Origin: an uncultured Prevotellaceae bacterium
GTDB lineage: Bacteria; Bacteroidota; Bacteroidia; Bacteroidales; Bacteroidaceae
NCBI GenBank assembly: GCA_902477365.1
Contig: CABSGW010000042.1
Span: 1 to 13,845, forward strand
Length of the DNA stretch: 13,845 bases
Reading direction: 5' to 3'
Positions 6,539 to 12,915 of the stretch are shown here, in pieces (within the stretch, counting starts at the first letter, position 1; every line of letters begins with the position of its first letter). The position numbers and the translations under genes were made by a program. Under the pieces are notes generated by a model. It was not told where the DNA came from. It saw only the letters and a program-made list of their open reading frames with translations, and searched no databases.

Positions 6539-8038
6539 ATGGTGAACGGAGGAACCAAATACGGCCATGTATTGAAGTATATGGGTTTGTTGGGAGGAGT
6601 ACAGGGACTAACAATCTTGATTTCTGTAATCCGCAACAAATGTGCAGCTTTGTTTATAGGAGTTGCAGGAATTGGTATGGTTGATTTGTATTATCGTACC
6701 ATAGAATTATTGGGAAATGCCACTAATTTGGGAATACCGTTCAGTGCAATTAAAAAAATATCCGAATTATACGAACAAGGTGATCAATCGCAACTTCGCG
6801 AGGCTGTAATGACTGTTCGTACATGGGCATTTGGAGTTGGTTTGTTAGGAACCTTGGTGTGCTGCCTTTGTTCCCCGCTTATTGCTTTGTGGACGTTGGG
6901 GGATGTCGAGCAATATTCGGCTATCTGTTTATTGTCGCCTATGATCCTGTTTATGCTGTTATATGGAAGCGAAACCGCTATCATGAAAGGACTCCGCAGG
7001 CTCAAGGATATCGCACTTGTTTCTGTACTTGGCGCTTTGGTAACATTGTTGGTATCCATTCCACTTTATTATTACGCGCGGCTTGATGGAGTCATTCCGG
7101 TTCTTTTGTTGAGTTCGTGTTCTTTAGCGTGTATTCAATTATTCTTTTCCACTCGCATCTATCGGTGGCGTATACGTCTTCTCGACAAGACTGTGCTGAT
7201 AAGAGGAAAGGCTATGGTGTTATTGGGGGTTACTTATGTAATGGCCGGTATTGCTGGCTCTGGCGCAGAGGTTGCAATAAGGTCGTATATTAAACAGGTA
7301 GATTCTATTGAGCAAGTTGGTCTATATTCGGCTGCATTTGTGTTATGCGTTACATATTCCCGTTTGATTTTTGTTGCGATGGATGCCGATTATTTTCCTT
7401 GTTTGTCTGCCGTAGGGAATGACTTAAAACGGATGAATGAAACCATAAACCGCCAAATATCTGTGTGTGTATTGTTGTCAGCACCAGGGCTCTGTTTTTT
7501 CATGATTCTGATGCCGAGTATCGTGTGTCTGTTATATACCCCTTCTTTTCTTGCAATGCTTCCGATGGCTATGGCGGCTTCTTTTTACTTGTTTTTGAAG
7601 GCTGTAACGCTCCCTATTGCCTATTTGTCGCTAGCCAAGGGCGATGCGTTTGTCTATTTCTGTATGGAATTGATTTATGACGTCTTTTTTATGGCGTGTG
7701 TCATTGTTGGATATACATATTGGGGATTGTTGGGTGCCGGATTGGCCTTGGCTTTGGCCAATTTCTTTGATCTGATATTGATTTATGTGGTGTATCACGT
7801 CCGTTATCAGTTTCAGTTTGCAGGCCAAACTTTGAAACAAGTTTGTTGCCAAGTCGTACTGGTGTTGGCTGTTTGGTTGATATTGACCTGCGAACGGGCT
7901 GTATGGCAGTATGTTTTGTCGGGTTTAGTGACTGCTTTTTCGATTGGAATATCTTATTATTACCTGAATCGCGAAATACATTTTGCTACTCATCTGACAC
8001 ACTTTTTGGCGCGTTTTAAAAAGAAGAAAGATGATTAA
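6539..8038 (+). CDS. wzx: Wzx-type oligosaccharide flippase (O-antigen translocase)
   Basis: A 499-residue polytopic membrane protein of the MATE-like/PST flippase superfamily. Long hydrophobic stretches occur at about 12-30, 33-50, 97-117, 125-142, 156-203, 220-240, 259-280, 315-355, 366-385, 388-428, 433-452 and 456-475, consistent with 12-14 membrane helices, and it ends in a basic cytoplasmic tail (ARFKKKKDD). The N-terminal pattern KYGHVLKYMGLLGGVQG...RNKCAALFIGVAGIGMVDL is typical of Bacteroides O-antigen translocases. The role is to flip the undecaprenyl-linked oligosaccharide made by the surrounding transferases to the periplasmic face. First gene after the divergent promoter; its stop overlaps the next start by eight bases. 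No Wzy polymerase is visible in this window. Confidence 0.88.
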   Translation: MVNGGTKYGHVLKYMGLLGGVQGLTILISVIRNKCAALFIGVAGIGMVDLYYRTIELLGNATNLGIPFSAIKKISELYEQGDQSQLREAVMTVRTWAFGVGLLGTLVCCLCSPLIALWTLGDVEQYSAICLLSPMILFMLLYGSETAIMKGLRRLKDIALVSVLGALVTLLVSIPLYYYARLDGVIPVLLLSSCSLACIQLFFSTRIYRWRIRLLDKTVLIRGKAMVLLGVTYVMAGIAGSGAEVAIRSYIKQVDSIEQVGLYSAAFVLCVTYSRLIFVAMDADYFPCLSAVGNDLKRMNETINRQISVCVLLSAPGLCFFMILMPSIVCLLYTPSFLAMLPMAMAASFYLFLKAVTLPIAYLSLAKGDAFVYFCMELIYDVFFMACVIVGYTYWGLLGAGLALALANFFDLILIYVVYHVRYQFQFAGQTLKQVCCQVVLVLAVWLILTCERAVWQYVLSGLVTAFSIGISYYYLNREIHFATHLTHFLARFKKKKDD

Positions 8039-9014
8039 GGTTACGGTGCTTGTTGCGGTATATAATGCCGCACCTTATTTGCGAAAATGTCTGGATTCCT
8101 TGCTGAATCAGTCGTTAAGCGATATACAAATTATTTGTATTGACGATGCATCAACAGACGATTCGGTGGAAATCATTCAATTGTATATGCATCAAGACAA
8201 GCGTATCAGGCTCGTGAGGCAGACGGTTAACAAAGGGCAGGCCAAAGCGAGGAATAAAGGGCTAGCTTATGCTGATGGGCAATATATCACGATGGTTGAC
8301 AGTGACGATTGGTTGTCATTAGATGCGTTGGAGCGTGCATATACCCAATTCCAGCAGAATCCATATACCGATGTCGTTCTTTTCCAGTTAAAAAAATGGA
8401 CGAATGGACGGGAAGAAGATTACCCGATGCAGGTAAAGGAATGTGTCTTAGAGGGGAAAGAGGCATTTGAACTGAGTTTGGACTGGCGAATCCATGGATT
8501 GTATATGGTGAAAGCCTGTTTGCAACAACAATATCAGTATGATGATTCGTGCCGGTTGTATAGTGATGACAATACGACAAGAATCCATTATTTGCATGCA
8601 CGTGAGGTAAGGTTTTGCGAGGGAATTTATTATTATCGACAACACGAATCTTCTACCACACAGCGTTTTTCCATTTTGAGATTTGAACATATAAAGGCAA
8701 ATTGGATTTTGAAAAGACAATTACTTTCAGAACAAGTCGATGGTAAAATCATCGGCCGTTTTGAAAGATATAGATGGAATGTATTTGTTGGTATGTATCG
8801 GCTTTTTCAGGCGAATCGTGATCAGTTGAGTAATGAAGAGCGAGAGGAGGTTGCAAGTTTGTTGCAACACTTTTTCTATTCTATGGAAACTTATCGTATT
8901 CCGTGCAAAATCCGTATACGTACAGGGTGTCTTTTCCAATCGTATGTCTTTTTTCGCTTCTTTCAGTCCGTGGTGCGAATGTTTGGTTTTATTTTCAGGC
9001 GTACATTAAGGTAA
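8031..9014 (+). CDS. GT2-family glycosyltransferase
   Basis: A 327-residue GT-A glycosyltransferase. Seen: VTVLVAVYNAAPYLRKCLDS at the N-terminus, the IDDASTDDS loop (37-45), GQAKARNKGL (69-78), the D-S-D-D-W metal-binding motif (90-94), an acidic SDDNTTRIHYL segment that may serve as the catalytic-base region, and the YYYRQHESS motif common in this subgroup. The C-terminal ~100 residues are aromatic and basic, suggesting peripheral membrane contact. It overlaps the flippase gene by eight bases, so translation is probably coupled and it should act on the same glycan. It is the last gene before a ~380-base gap, and no strong terminator is seen after it. Confidence 0.88.
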   Translation: MIKVTVLVAVYNAAPYLRKCLDSLLNQSLSDIQIICIDDASTDDSVEIIQLYMHQDKRIRLVRQTVNKGQAKARNKGLAYADGQYITMVDSDDWLSLDALERAYTQFQQNPYTDVVLFQLKKWTNGREEDYPMQVKECVLEGKEAFELSLDWRIHGLYMVKACLQQQYQYDDSCRLYSDDNTTRIHYLHAREVRFCEGIYYYRQHESSTTQRFSILRFEHIKANWILKRQLLSEQVDGKIIGRFERYRWNVFVGMYRLFQANRDQLSNEEREEVASLLQHFFYSMETYRIPCKIRIRTGCLFQSYVFFRFFQSVVRMFGFIFRRTLR

Positions 9015-9393
9015 TGATGAAATAAGGTCAGCATTTATGTTTACAATGCCTACATTTTCATGTGTTAAATGTGGGAGTGAGTATAAATTTCCTTCCATCT
9101 GATAATGAAAGGAAATATCGCAACCGAAAAACATCCTTTTCGATGCAATATATGTTATGAGTAGATAATATCTTGATAATCAGTATATGATTGTGCCACA
9201 AAATAGCTTCGGGGGACAAACGAGGGACAAAAATATGCTGGTCAAAAGATAAAAAGAGCAAATATGAAATTCAATTGTATGCATTTCAAGATCAATCAAT
9301 GTACGATGTCTTTTTGGTGTATTTGTTTTTGAATAGAGTTAGGCAATGGCGGGAAAATAGGTTTAGTTTGTTTATTGTATATCTCTTCAAGTT
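9015..9393. other. Intergenic gap between glycan and R-M blocks, no credible gene
   Basis: Two oppositely oriented transcription units converge here: the flippase operon from the left and the R-M operon from the right. The short reading frames present have no recognisable content. It is AT-rich apart from a G-rich tandem motif at 9211-9232. Weak hairpins exist: 8-base arms at 9087-9094/9109-9116, 6-base CGAAAA/TTTTCG at 9125-9130/9137-9142, and 9-base arms at 9361-9369/9396-9404. None has a proper T tract. It may hold a weak bidirectional terminator or the scar of a lost element. Confidence 0.6.
9211..9232. repeat. Short G-rich tandem repeat
   Basis: Two adjacent 11-base units, GGGGGACAAAC and GAGGGACAAAA, match at nine of eleven positions. 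They stand out from the AT-rich surroundings of the gap. No function can be assigned. Confidence 0.5.
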
Positions 9394-9404
9394 CTAAACT
9401 AAAC
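9361..9404. repeat. Inverted repeat at the 3' end of the R-M operon
   Basis: GTTTAGTTT (9361-9369) and AAACTAAAC (9396-9404) are perfect 9-base inverted repeats with a 26-base loop, overlapping the stop codon of the last hsdS fragment. Read on the minus strand it could be a weak terminator for the R-M operon. It is AT-rich and followed by CTATTTTC rather than a clean T run. Confidence 0.4.
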
Positions 9405-9966
9405 TGCCAAAACCCTCAAAATATCGATAACAGCAGATAAACTTATCATTTATACGGCGGTTCAGTTCGATTTTGTCGTCAATGGAAGAAAGAATGGAAG
9501 CTATCTTCTCTTGTGTTTCCAAATTAGGAACTTCAACTTCATAATTTGAGAATGAACTCTTGTTTATGATTGGCACTGCGGTAGAAGTCTTGCTAAGATA
9601 ATTCAACTCTTTGCCAACCTGTGCCATAAGATAATACACAAAGTCAGCATTGAAGTCCTTATTGGGAATAATTGAGTTAAACTGCTGATTTGTAACAGTC
9701 GGTTCTACTGTCATTACCACCTTACCTAAATCAGAACCTATACAACTCACACACACAGATTGTGGCGGAAGTAAGCAATTTTTTACTTCATTTAATCCTT
9801 GTTCCGTAAGTGTCTTATTCGTTTTAGGGGCAGACTTATGTGAAAGATCGTCCGAGGGAGTCAGGAAAGGTATATCTCCGCCATAGTTTTCTGAAACTGA
9901 CGTCCTTGGCGTTTTCCCCGTAACTACCTTACCAATGTCTGATATATGTATTTTCTTTAATTCCAT
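9394..9966 (-). CDS. hsdS: HsdS N-terminal half: one target recognition domain (TRD1) of a type I R-M specificity subunit
   Basis: A 190-residue fragment with the usual HsdS start (MELKKIHISDIGKVVTGKTP), a single target recognition domain (DIPFLTPSDDL..., CVSCIGSDLGKV, FVYYLMAQ), then the conserved central helix QEKIASILSSIDDKIELNRRIND. A full HsdS would continue NLEQQAQALFK plus a second TRD. Here it reads 16 unrelated residues (starting KFICCYRY) and stops. The break falls at AAATGATAA, shared with the C-terminal half upstream in the operon. The start at 9966, ten bases after the nuclease stop, gives the family N-terminus; an ATG at 9996 would overlap that gene. It could be a silent cassette, a permuted fragment, or a half-subunit that dimerises, as truncated type IC HsdS proteins can. 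Confidence 0.82.
   Translation of the reverse strand: MELKKIHISDIGKVVTGKTPRTSVSENYGGDIPFLTPSDDLSHKSAPKTNKTLTEQGLNEVKNCLLPPQSVCVSCIGSDLGKVVMTVEPTVTNQQFNSIIPNKDFNADFVYYLMAQVGKELNYLSKTSTAVPIINKSSFSNYEVEVPNLETQEKIASILSSIDDKIELNRRINDKFICCYRYFEGFGSLV
9443..9451 (-). repeat. Direct repeat at the hsdS breakpoint, copy 2
   Basis: AAATGATAA on the minus strand encodes part of I-N-D-(N/K) in the hsdS central helix. The identical sequence occurs at 11812-11820 in the C-terminal half, in the same orientation and codon phase. Sequence similarity between the two hsdS pieces stops on both sides. Candidate recombination core. Confidence 0.6.
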
Positions 9967-9976
9967 AAATGAGAAT

Positions 9977-11077
9977 TTAGCTGTTTGTTTGACCATTTAA
10001 TTTAGCCTCTATCTCCTTAATAGACGGCATAGTACCTTCAACTTTCTCAGGGTAGAGCTTTTCAAGCTCAAATTCGGATATTCCCAATGGAAGATTACTA
10101 CCTTCCAAAGCGTATTGTGCAAGCAGAGAATCTTTTTGTCGGCAGATGAGCAAGCCGATTGTAGGATTGTCTCTTCCCTCTTTTTTAAGGATATGATTGC
10201 AAGCTACTACATAACCGCTTAACTGACCAAGGTCTTGAAAATCAAACTCGCCTATTTTAACCTCAATCACTACATAGCACGACAATTTCAGATTGTAGAA
10301 AAGCAAGTCAATGAATTTCTCCTTTTGTCCTATCTGAAGCCGAAACTCTTTGCCCACATATGCGAAGCCAGTACCCAGTTCCAACAAGAATTGGGATATG
10401 TTGCCAAGTAGCGCATCTTTGAGCAGCTTTTCGTTGTACTGTCCTTTAATACCTGTAAAGGCAAAGTTGTATGGGTCTTTGGTCAGCTCTTGTGCGAGGT
10501 CGCTCGTTTCGTCAGGCAAGGTTCGTGTGAAATTGGTTAATGCCTTACCCTCACGCTCATACATACCTGAATCCAAAAAGTTGAGCATCACATCGCGACT
10601 CCAACCCTCTTGTATGGTCTTTCTCACATAATAGATAGCCTTTGCAGGCTCTTCGCTGCATTTATCTATTATATAGCGGTGGTGTCCCCAAGGTATTGAG
10701 AATAAATCAGAATACAATGTTTCCACAAGTTGTGGAAGATTTACATTTTTAGATTCTTCCACAACTTGTGGAAGAATTGCGATGTATTGACTATAAAGGA
10801 CATAGAACCGTTTTGCATAGCGGATAGAGGTTTCTGATAATCCTTCGATATCAGGCATTTCGTGGCGCAAGTCACGGCTCAATGTGGCATAAAATTTACT
10901 GCCATATTTATTATCCGCTTGTTTCTCTTCAATATCTTTGCCAAGTTCCCAATAAAAGCGAAGCATCTCTTTATTCACCTTTACAGCCGCCTTGATTTGG
11001 CTGCGCCGATAACGCTTTACAAGCTCCTTAACCCATAAAAGGTAATCCTTATCTAATATGCTTATTGATTTATTCAT
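9977..11077 (-). CDS. DUF1016/YhcG-family PD-(D/E)XK nuclease
   Basis: A 366-residue protein with the two-part YhcG architecture. The N-terminal DUF1016 domain shows YWELGKDIEEKQ, YGSKFYATLSRDLR, GLSETSIRYAKRFY and SIPWGHHRYIIDKC (W130-G131-H132). The C-terminal nuclease domain shows GFAYVGKEFRLQIG followed by D257 in FIDLLFY and E272-V-K274 in VVIEVKIGEF, an intact PD-(D/E)XK site. Family knowledge: these proteins often sit inside type I R-M loci; their role is unsettled, with DNA cleavage or anti-invader function suspected. It starts inside the hsdS C-half stop (ATGAATAA; another ATG at 11083) and ends ten bases before the hsdS N-half, so it is cotranscribed. Oddity: two near-identical palindromes encode a repeated LPQ(V/L)VE motif (residues about 102-118). 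Confidence 0.88.
   Translation of the reverse strand: MNKSISILDKDYLLWVKELVKRYRRSQIKAAVKVNKEMLRFYWELGKDIEEKQADNKYGSKFYATLSRDLRHEMPDIEGLSETSIRYAKRFYVLYSQYIAILPQVVEESKNVNLPQLVETLYSDLFSIPWGHHRYIIDKCSEEPAKAIYYVRKTIQEGWSRDVMLNFLDSGMYEREGKALTNFTRTLPDETSDLAQELTKDPYNFAFTGIKGQYNEKLLKDALLGNISQFLLELGTGFAYVGKEFRLQIGQKEKFIDLLFYNLKLSCYVVIEVKIGEFDFQDLGQLSGYVVACNHILKKEGRDNPTIGLLICRQKDSLLAQYALEGSNLPLGISEFELEKLYPEKVEGTMPSIKEIEAKLNGQTNS
10721..10777. repeat. Paired palindromes inside the DUF1016 nuclease gene
   Basis: Copy A (10721-10737) is TTCCACAA-G-TTGTGGAA. Copy B (10753-10777) has 12-base arms starting ATTCTTCCACAA around a central C. Each is a perfect palindrome apart from the centre. Cores on the coding strand are CTTCCACAAGTTGTGGAAG and CTTCCACAACTTGTGGAA, reading L-P-Q-V-V-E and L-P-Q-L-V-E. 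The copies lie in the same codon phase, 36 bases apart from start to start of the LPQ codons. Confidence 0.85.
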
Positions 11078-11876
11078 AATCATTTTTTGTTTCTATTTCA
11101 TCAATTCTTAACTCGCCTGACATTAGCTTCGGTAGAAGGGTGTCACGCATTTTTGCTAATCTTGCATTTTCAAGGCTGTTTGTAAGTATTGTTTTAATAA
11201 AAGGAAGTACTATTTCACCAAACCTTTTCACATAAGAACATTCTTTTGAGAAAATGGGCAAACTTTCAACATCTTTAGTGTTAATACCTGGTATTGCAGC
11301 CTTTCCTCCAATGGAATTTAATTGATTCATAATGTACGGTGTACGCATATAAAAATATGCAAACGCATTATAACCAGCATCCATTAAGTCCAAAGTGAAT
11401 ACATGTTCATTGATATACATTTCGTTGAAAGGGAAGTCTTCTCCAAAAATAGTGAAATTTGGAATGAAATATCCCGGTTTACCTCCGTCTTTGTAAATCA
11501 ATAACTCATACCCATTAATCTTACCCTTTTTGATTATTTGTGCATATTCCTTAGGTATGTATTTTGTCTTTGTATAGTCATAATATCCCAGCCCTTTAAT
11601 ATTTTCCGCACCAATGCTCGGAACGCCTTCTAAGGTAGCACCACCTTTCGGTCTTTTTCCACTTTCTATATTGTGCGGTATATCTTCAATGTACACTATT
11701 GGCAGATCTTTGGGTATCATTTCAAGCTCGGAATCCACAAATTCACCGTCCTTGAATGGCTCGAAATCCACGAACCACGCCTTGAACAACGCCTGTGCCT
11801 GCTGCTCTAAATTATCATTTCCTCGCTTGATTTTTGGGAAAGATACGCTTCTGTTATATGTCGAACACCCCCACAT
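11070..11876 (-). CDS. hsdS: HsdS C-terminal half: second target recognition domain (TRD2) of a type I R-M specificity subunit
   Basis: About 268 residues. After ~19 residues of unrelated leader (MWGCSTYN...KIKRG) it enters the conserved HsdS centre NDNLEQQAQALFKAWFVDFEPF and the linker SELEMIPKDL. A second target recognition domain follows (IESGKRPKGGA, PSIGAENIKGLG, YKDGGKPGYFIPN, GGKAAIPGINTKDVESLPI), then the typical end ENARLAKMRDTLLPKLMSGE. The first TRD (~175 residues) is missing; a matching piece lies 2.4 kb downstream behind the nuclease gene. The ATG at 11876 follows the recombinase stop by one base (TAG-T-ATG); an ATG at 11912 inside the recombinase gene is also in frame. The stop overlaps the nuclease start. 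Whether this half is made and works alone is unknown. Confidence 0.82.
   Translation of the reverse strand: MWGCSTYNRSVSFPKIKRGNDNLEQQAQALFKAWFVDFEPFKDGEFVDSELEMIPKDLPIVYIEDIPHNIESGKRPKGGATLEGVPSIGAENIKGLGYYDYTKTKYIPKEYAQIIKKGKINGYELLIYKDGGKPGYFIPNFTIFGEDFPFNEMYINEHVFTLDLMDAGYNAFAYFYMRTPYIMNQLNSIGGKAAIPGINTKDVESLPIFSKECSYVKRFGEIVLPFIKTILTNSLENARLAKMRDTLLPKLMSGELRIDEIETKNDYE
11812..11820 (-). repeat. Direct repeat at the hsdS breakpoint, copy 1
   Basis: AAATGATAA on the minus strand, at the exact point where the C-terminal HsdS half begins to match the family (N-D-N-L-E). It is identical to 9443-9451, in the same direction and codon phase, and 2369 bases from it. Confidence 0.6.
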
Positions 11877-11877
11877 A

Positions 11878-12879
11878 CTAATTGATGAATTTACGATGTG
11901 AGAGTTTGACATTGTTTTGATTCACCATAGCATAGTGCATCGTTGTGTCAATCTTGACATGCCCCAAAAGTCGCTGTACTTGCTCTACCGGCATCCCTTT
12001 GTCAATAGCCATTGTGGCAAGCGTGCGCCGGAACTTATGTGGATGTACACGTACGATTTTGGCTTGTTTACCAATCTTTCGCAAGCGTGTTTCCACCCCC
12101 GAAATTTCCAGTCGGTTGTGGGGCTTGGCTAACGAAACAAACAAAGCTTTGTTACGGTCTTTTCGGGTAGCAAGGTATTGTTGAAGATGGATTTTTGCTC
12201 GCGCATTGAAATAAACGATGCGTTCCTTGTTGCCTTTACCAAACACTATACACTCCCGTTCATTGAAATTAATGTCCTCTCTGTTGAGTTTGACCAGTTC
12301 GCCCACACGCATCCCTGTAGAAGCTAACAAGTCGATGATGGCAAGGTCGCGAATCTCTGTACAATGGTCGCGTAGATGTTCCAAGTTTTCATCGGTCAAC
12401 ACTTCCTTGACCTGTGTTCCGGTTTTTACTTTATGAATTCTGCGAACCGGACTTTTGATGATGTAGTCCTCCTCTTCGAGCCAAGCAAAGAACGAAGAGA
12501 AGATGCGTCGGATATTATCTATCGTAACCTTGCTCGATTTGTTCTTTCGTTGAAATACTGCCAAGTAAGCACGAATGTCTTCGGTGGAATAATCAACGAC
12601 CTTTTTAGGCATCTTCTTAAAAAGTTGCCTGATGGTTGAACCGTAGTACTTGATAGTAGGTGTAGTACACCCCTCTACCTGTTTTGCGGACAAAAAGACT
12701 TCAAGCAGGCGTTCATTTGTTGCAGAATCCTCATGCAACTTTTCGCCGTCTTCTGTAATTGTGTATTTGCTAACTATTTGTAGCAAAGCACTATTCAGAT
12801 GAACTATTTGATCCATACTTAATACTTCTGTCATCGCATTACTGATTTCTTTAATTAATTTCTCTTTCATATTCTTCAT
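11878..12879 (-). CDS. Tyrosine site-specific recombinase embedded in the R-M operon
   Basis: A complete 333-residue tyrosine recombinase. Seen: an N-terminal SAM-like core-binding domain (about 50-140, with TIKYYGSTIRQLF and IRRIFSSFFAWLEEEDYI) and the catalytic domain with R181 (STGMRVGEL), K198 in the beta-hairpin, H281 and R284 (HPHKFRRT), H307 (LLGHVKI) and the nucleophile Y316 (TTMHYA). All expected catalytic residues are present. Family knowledge: recombinases in this position, between hsdM and hsdS in Bacteroidales, shuffle hsdS segments and change methylation specificity. The gene starts 36 bases after hsdM and ends one base before the hsdS C-half. Its start codon lies in one arm of a 12-base inverted repeat. 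M1 at 12879 and M4 at 12870 are both possible starts. No relaxase or other mobility gene is near. Confidence 0.92.
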   Translation of the reverse strand: MKNMKEKLIKEISNAMTEVLSMDQIVHLNSALLQIVSKYTITEDGEKLHEDSATNERLLEVFLSAKQVEGCTTPTIKYYGSTIRQLFKKMPKKVVDYSTEDIRAYLAVFQRKNKSSKVTIDNIRRIFSSFFAWLEEEDYIIKSPVRRIHKVKTGTQVKEVLTDENLEHLRDHCTEIRDLAIIDLLASTGMRVGELVKLNREDINFNERECIVFGKGNKERIVYFNARAKIHLQQYLATRKDRNKALFVSLAKPHNRLEISGVETRLRKIGKQAKIVRVHPHKFRRTLATMAIDKGMPVEQVQRLLGHVKIDTTMHYAMVNQNNVKLSHRKFIN

Positions 12880-12908
12880 TTTTAGGATTGGCTTGCAATG
12901 AAGAATAT
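12869..12908. repeat. 12-base inverted repeat across the recombinase start codon
   Basis: ATATTCTTCATT (12869-12880) and AATGAAGAATAT (12897-12908) are perfect inverted repeats with a 16-base loop, filling most of the hsdM-recombinase spacer. On the minus strand the downstream arm contains the ATG at 12879 and ends at the alternative ATG at 12870. No T tract follows, so it is not a terminator. Confidence 0.85.
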
Positions 12909-12915
12909 AGCGAGT

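Noticed and set aside
6444..6614. 57-residue N-terminal extension of the reverse-strand glycosyltransferase
   Set aside because: It covers the divergent promoters and the start of the flippase gene and is unlike any glycosyltransferase N-terminus; MKILLLGEYS at 6443 is the normal start.
9087..9116. Hairpin ATTTCCTT/AAGGAAAT as terminator of the flippase operon
   Set aside because: Only eight base pairs, a 14-base loop and no T tract on either strand, so it is noted only as a weak structure.
9191..9397. 68-codon reading frame on the plus strand in the gap
   Set aside because: No recognisable domain and no promoter or ribosome site; it runs antisense into the hsdS fragment end.
10350..10631. 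93-codon plus-strand reading frame inside the nuclease gene
   Set aside because: It is an antisense shadow of a well-supported DUF1016 coding region.
10721..10777. CRISPR-like array
   Set aside because: Only two short palindromic units, lying in frame inside a coding gene, with no spacers or cas genes.
12869..12908. Inverted repeat as a terminator after hsdM
   Set aside because: No T run follows on the minus strand, and the arm contains the next gene's start codon.
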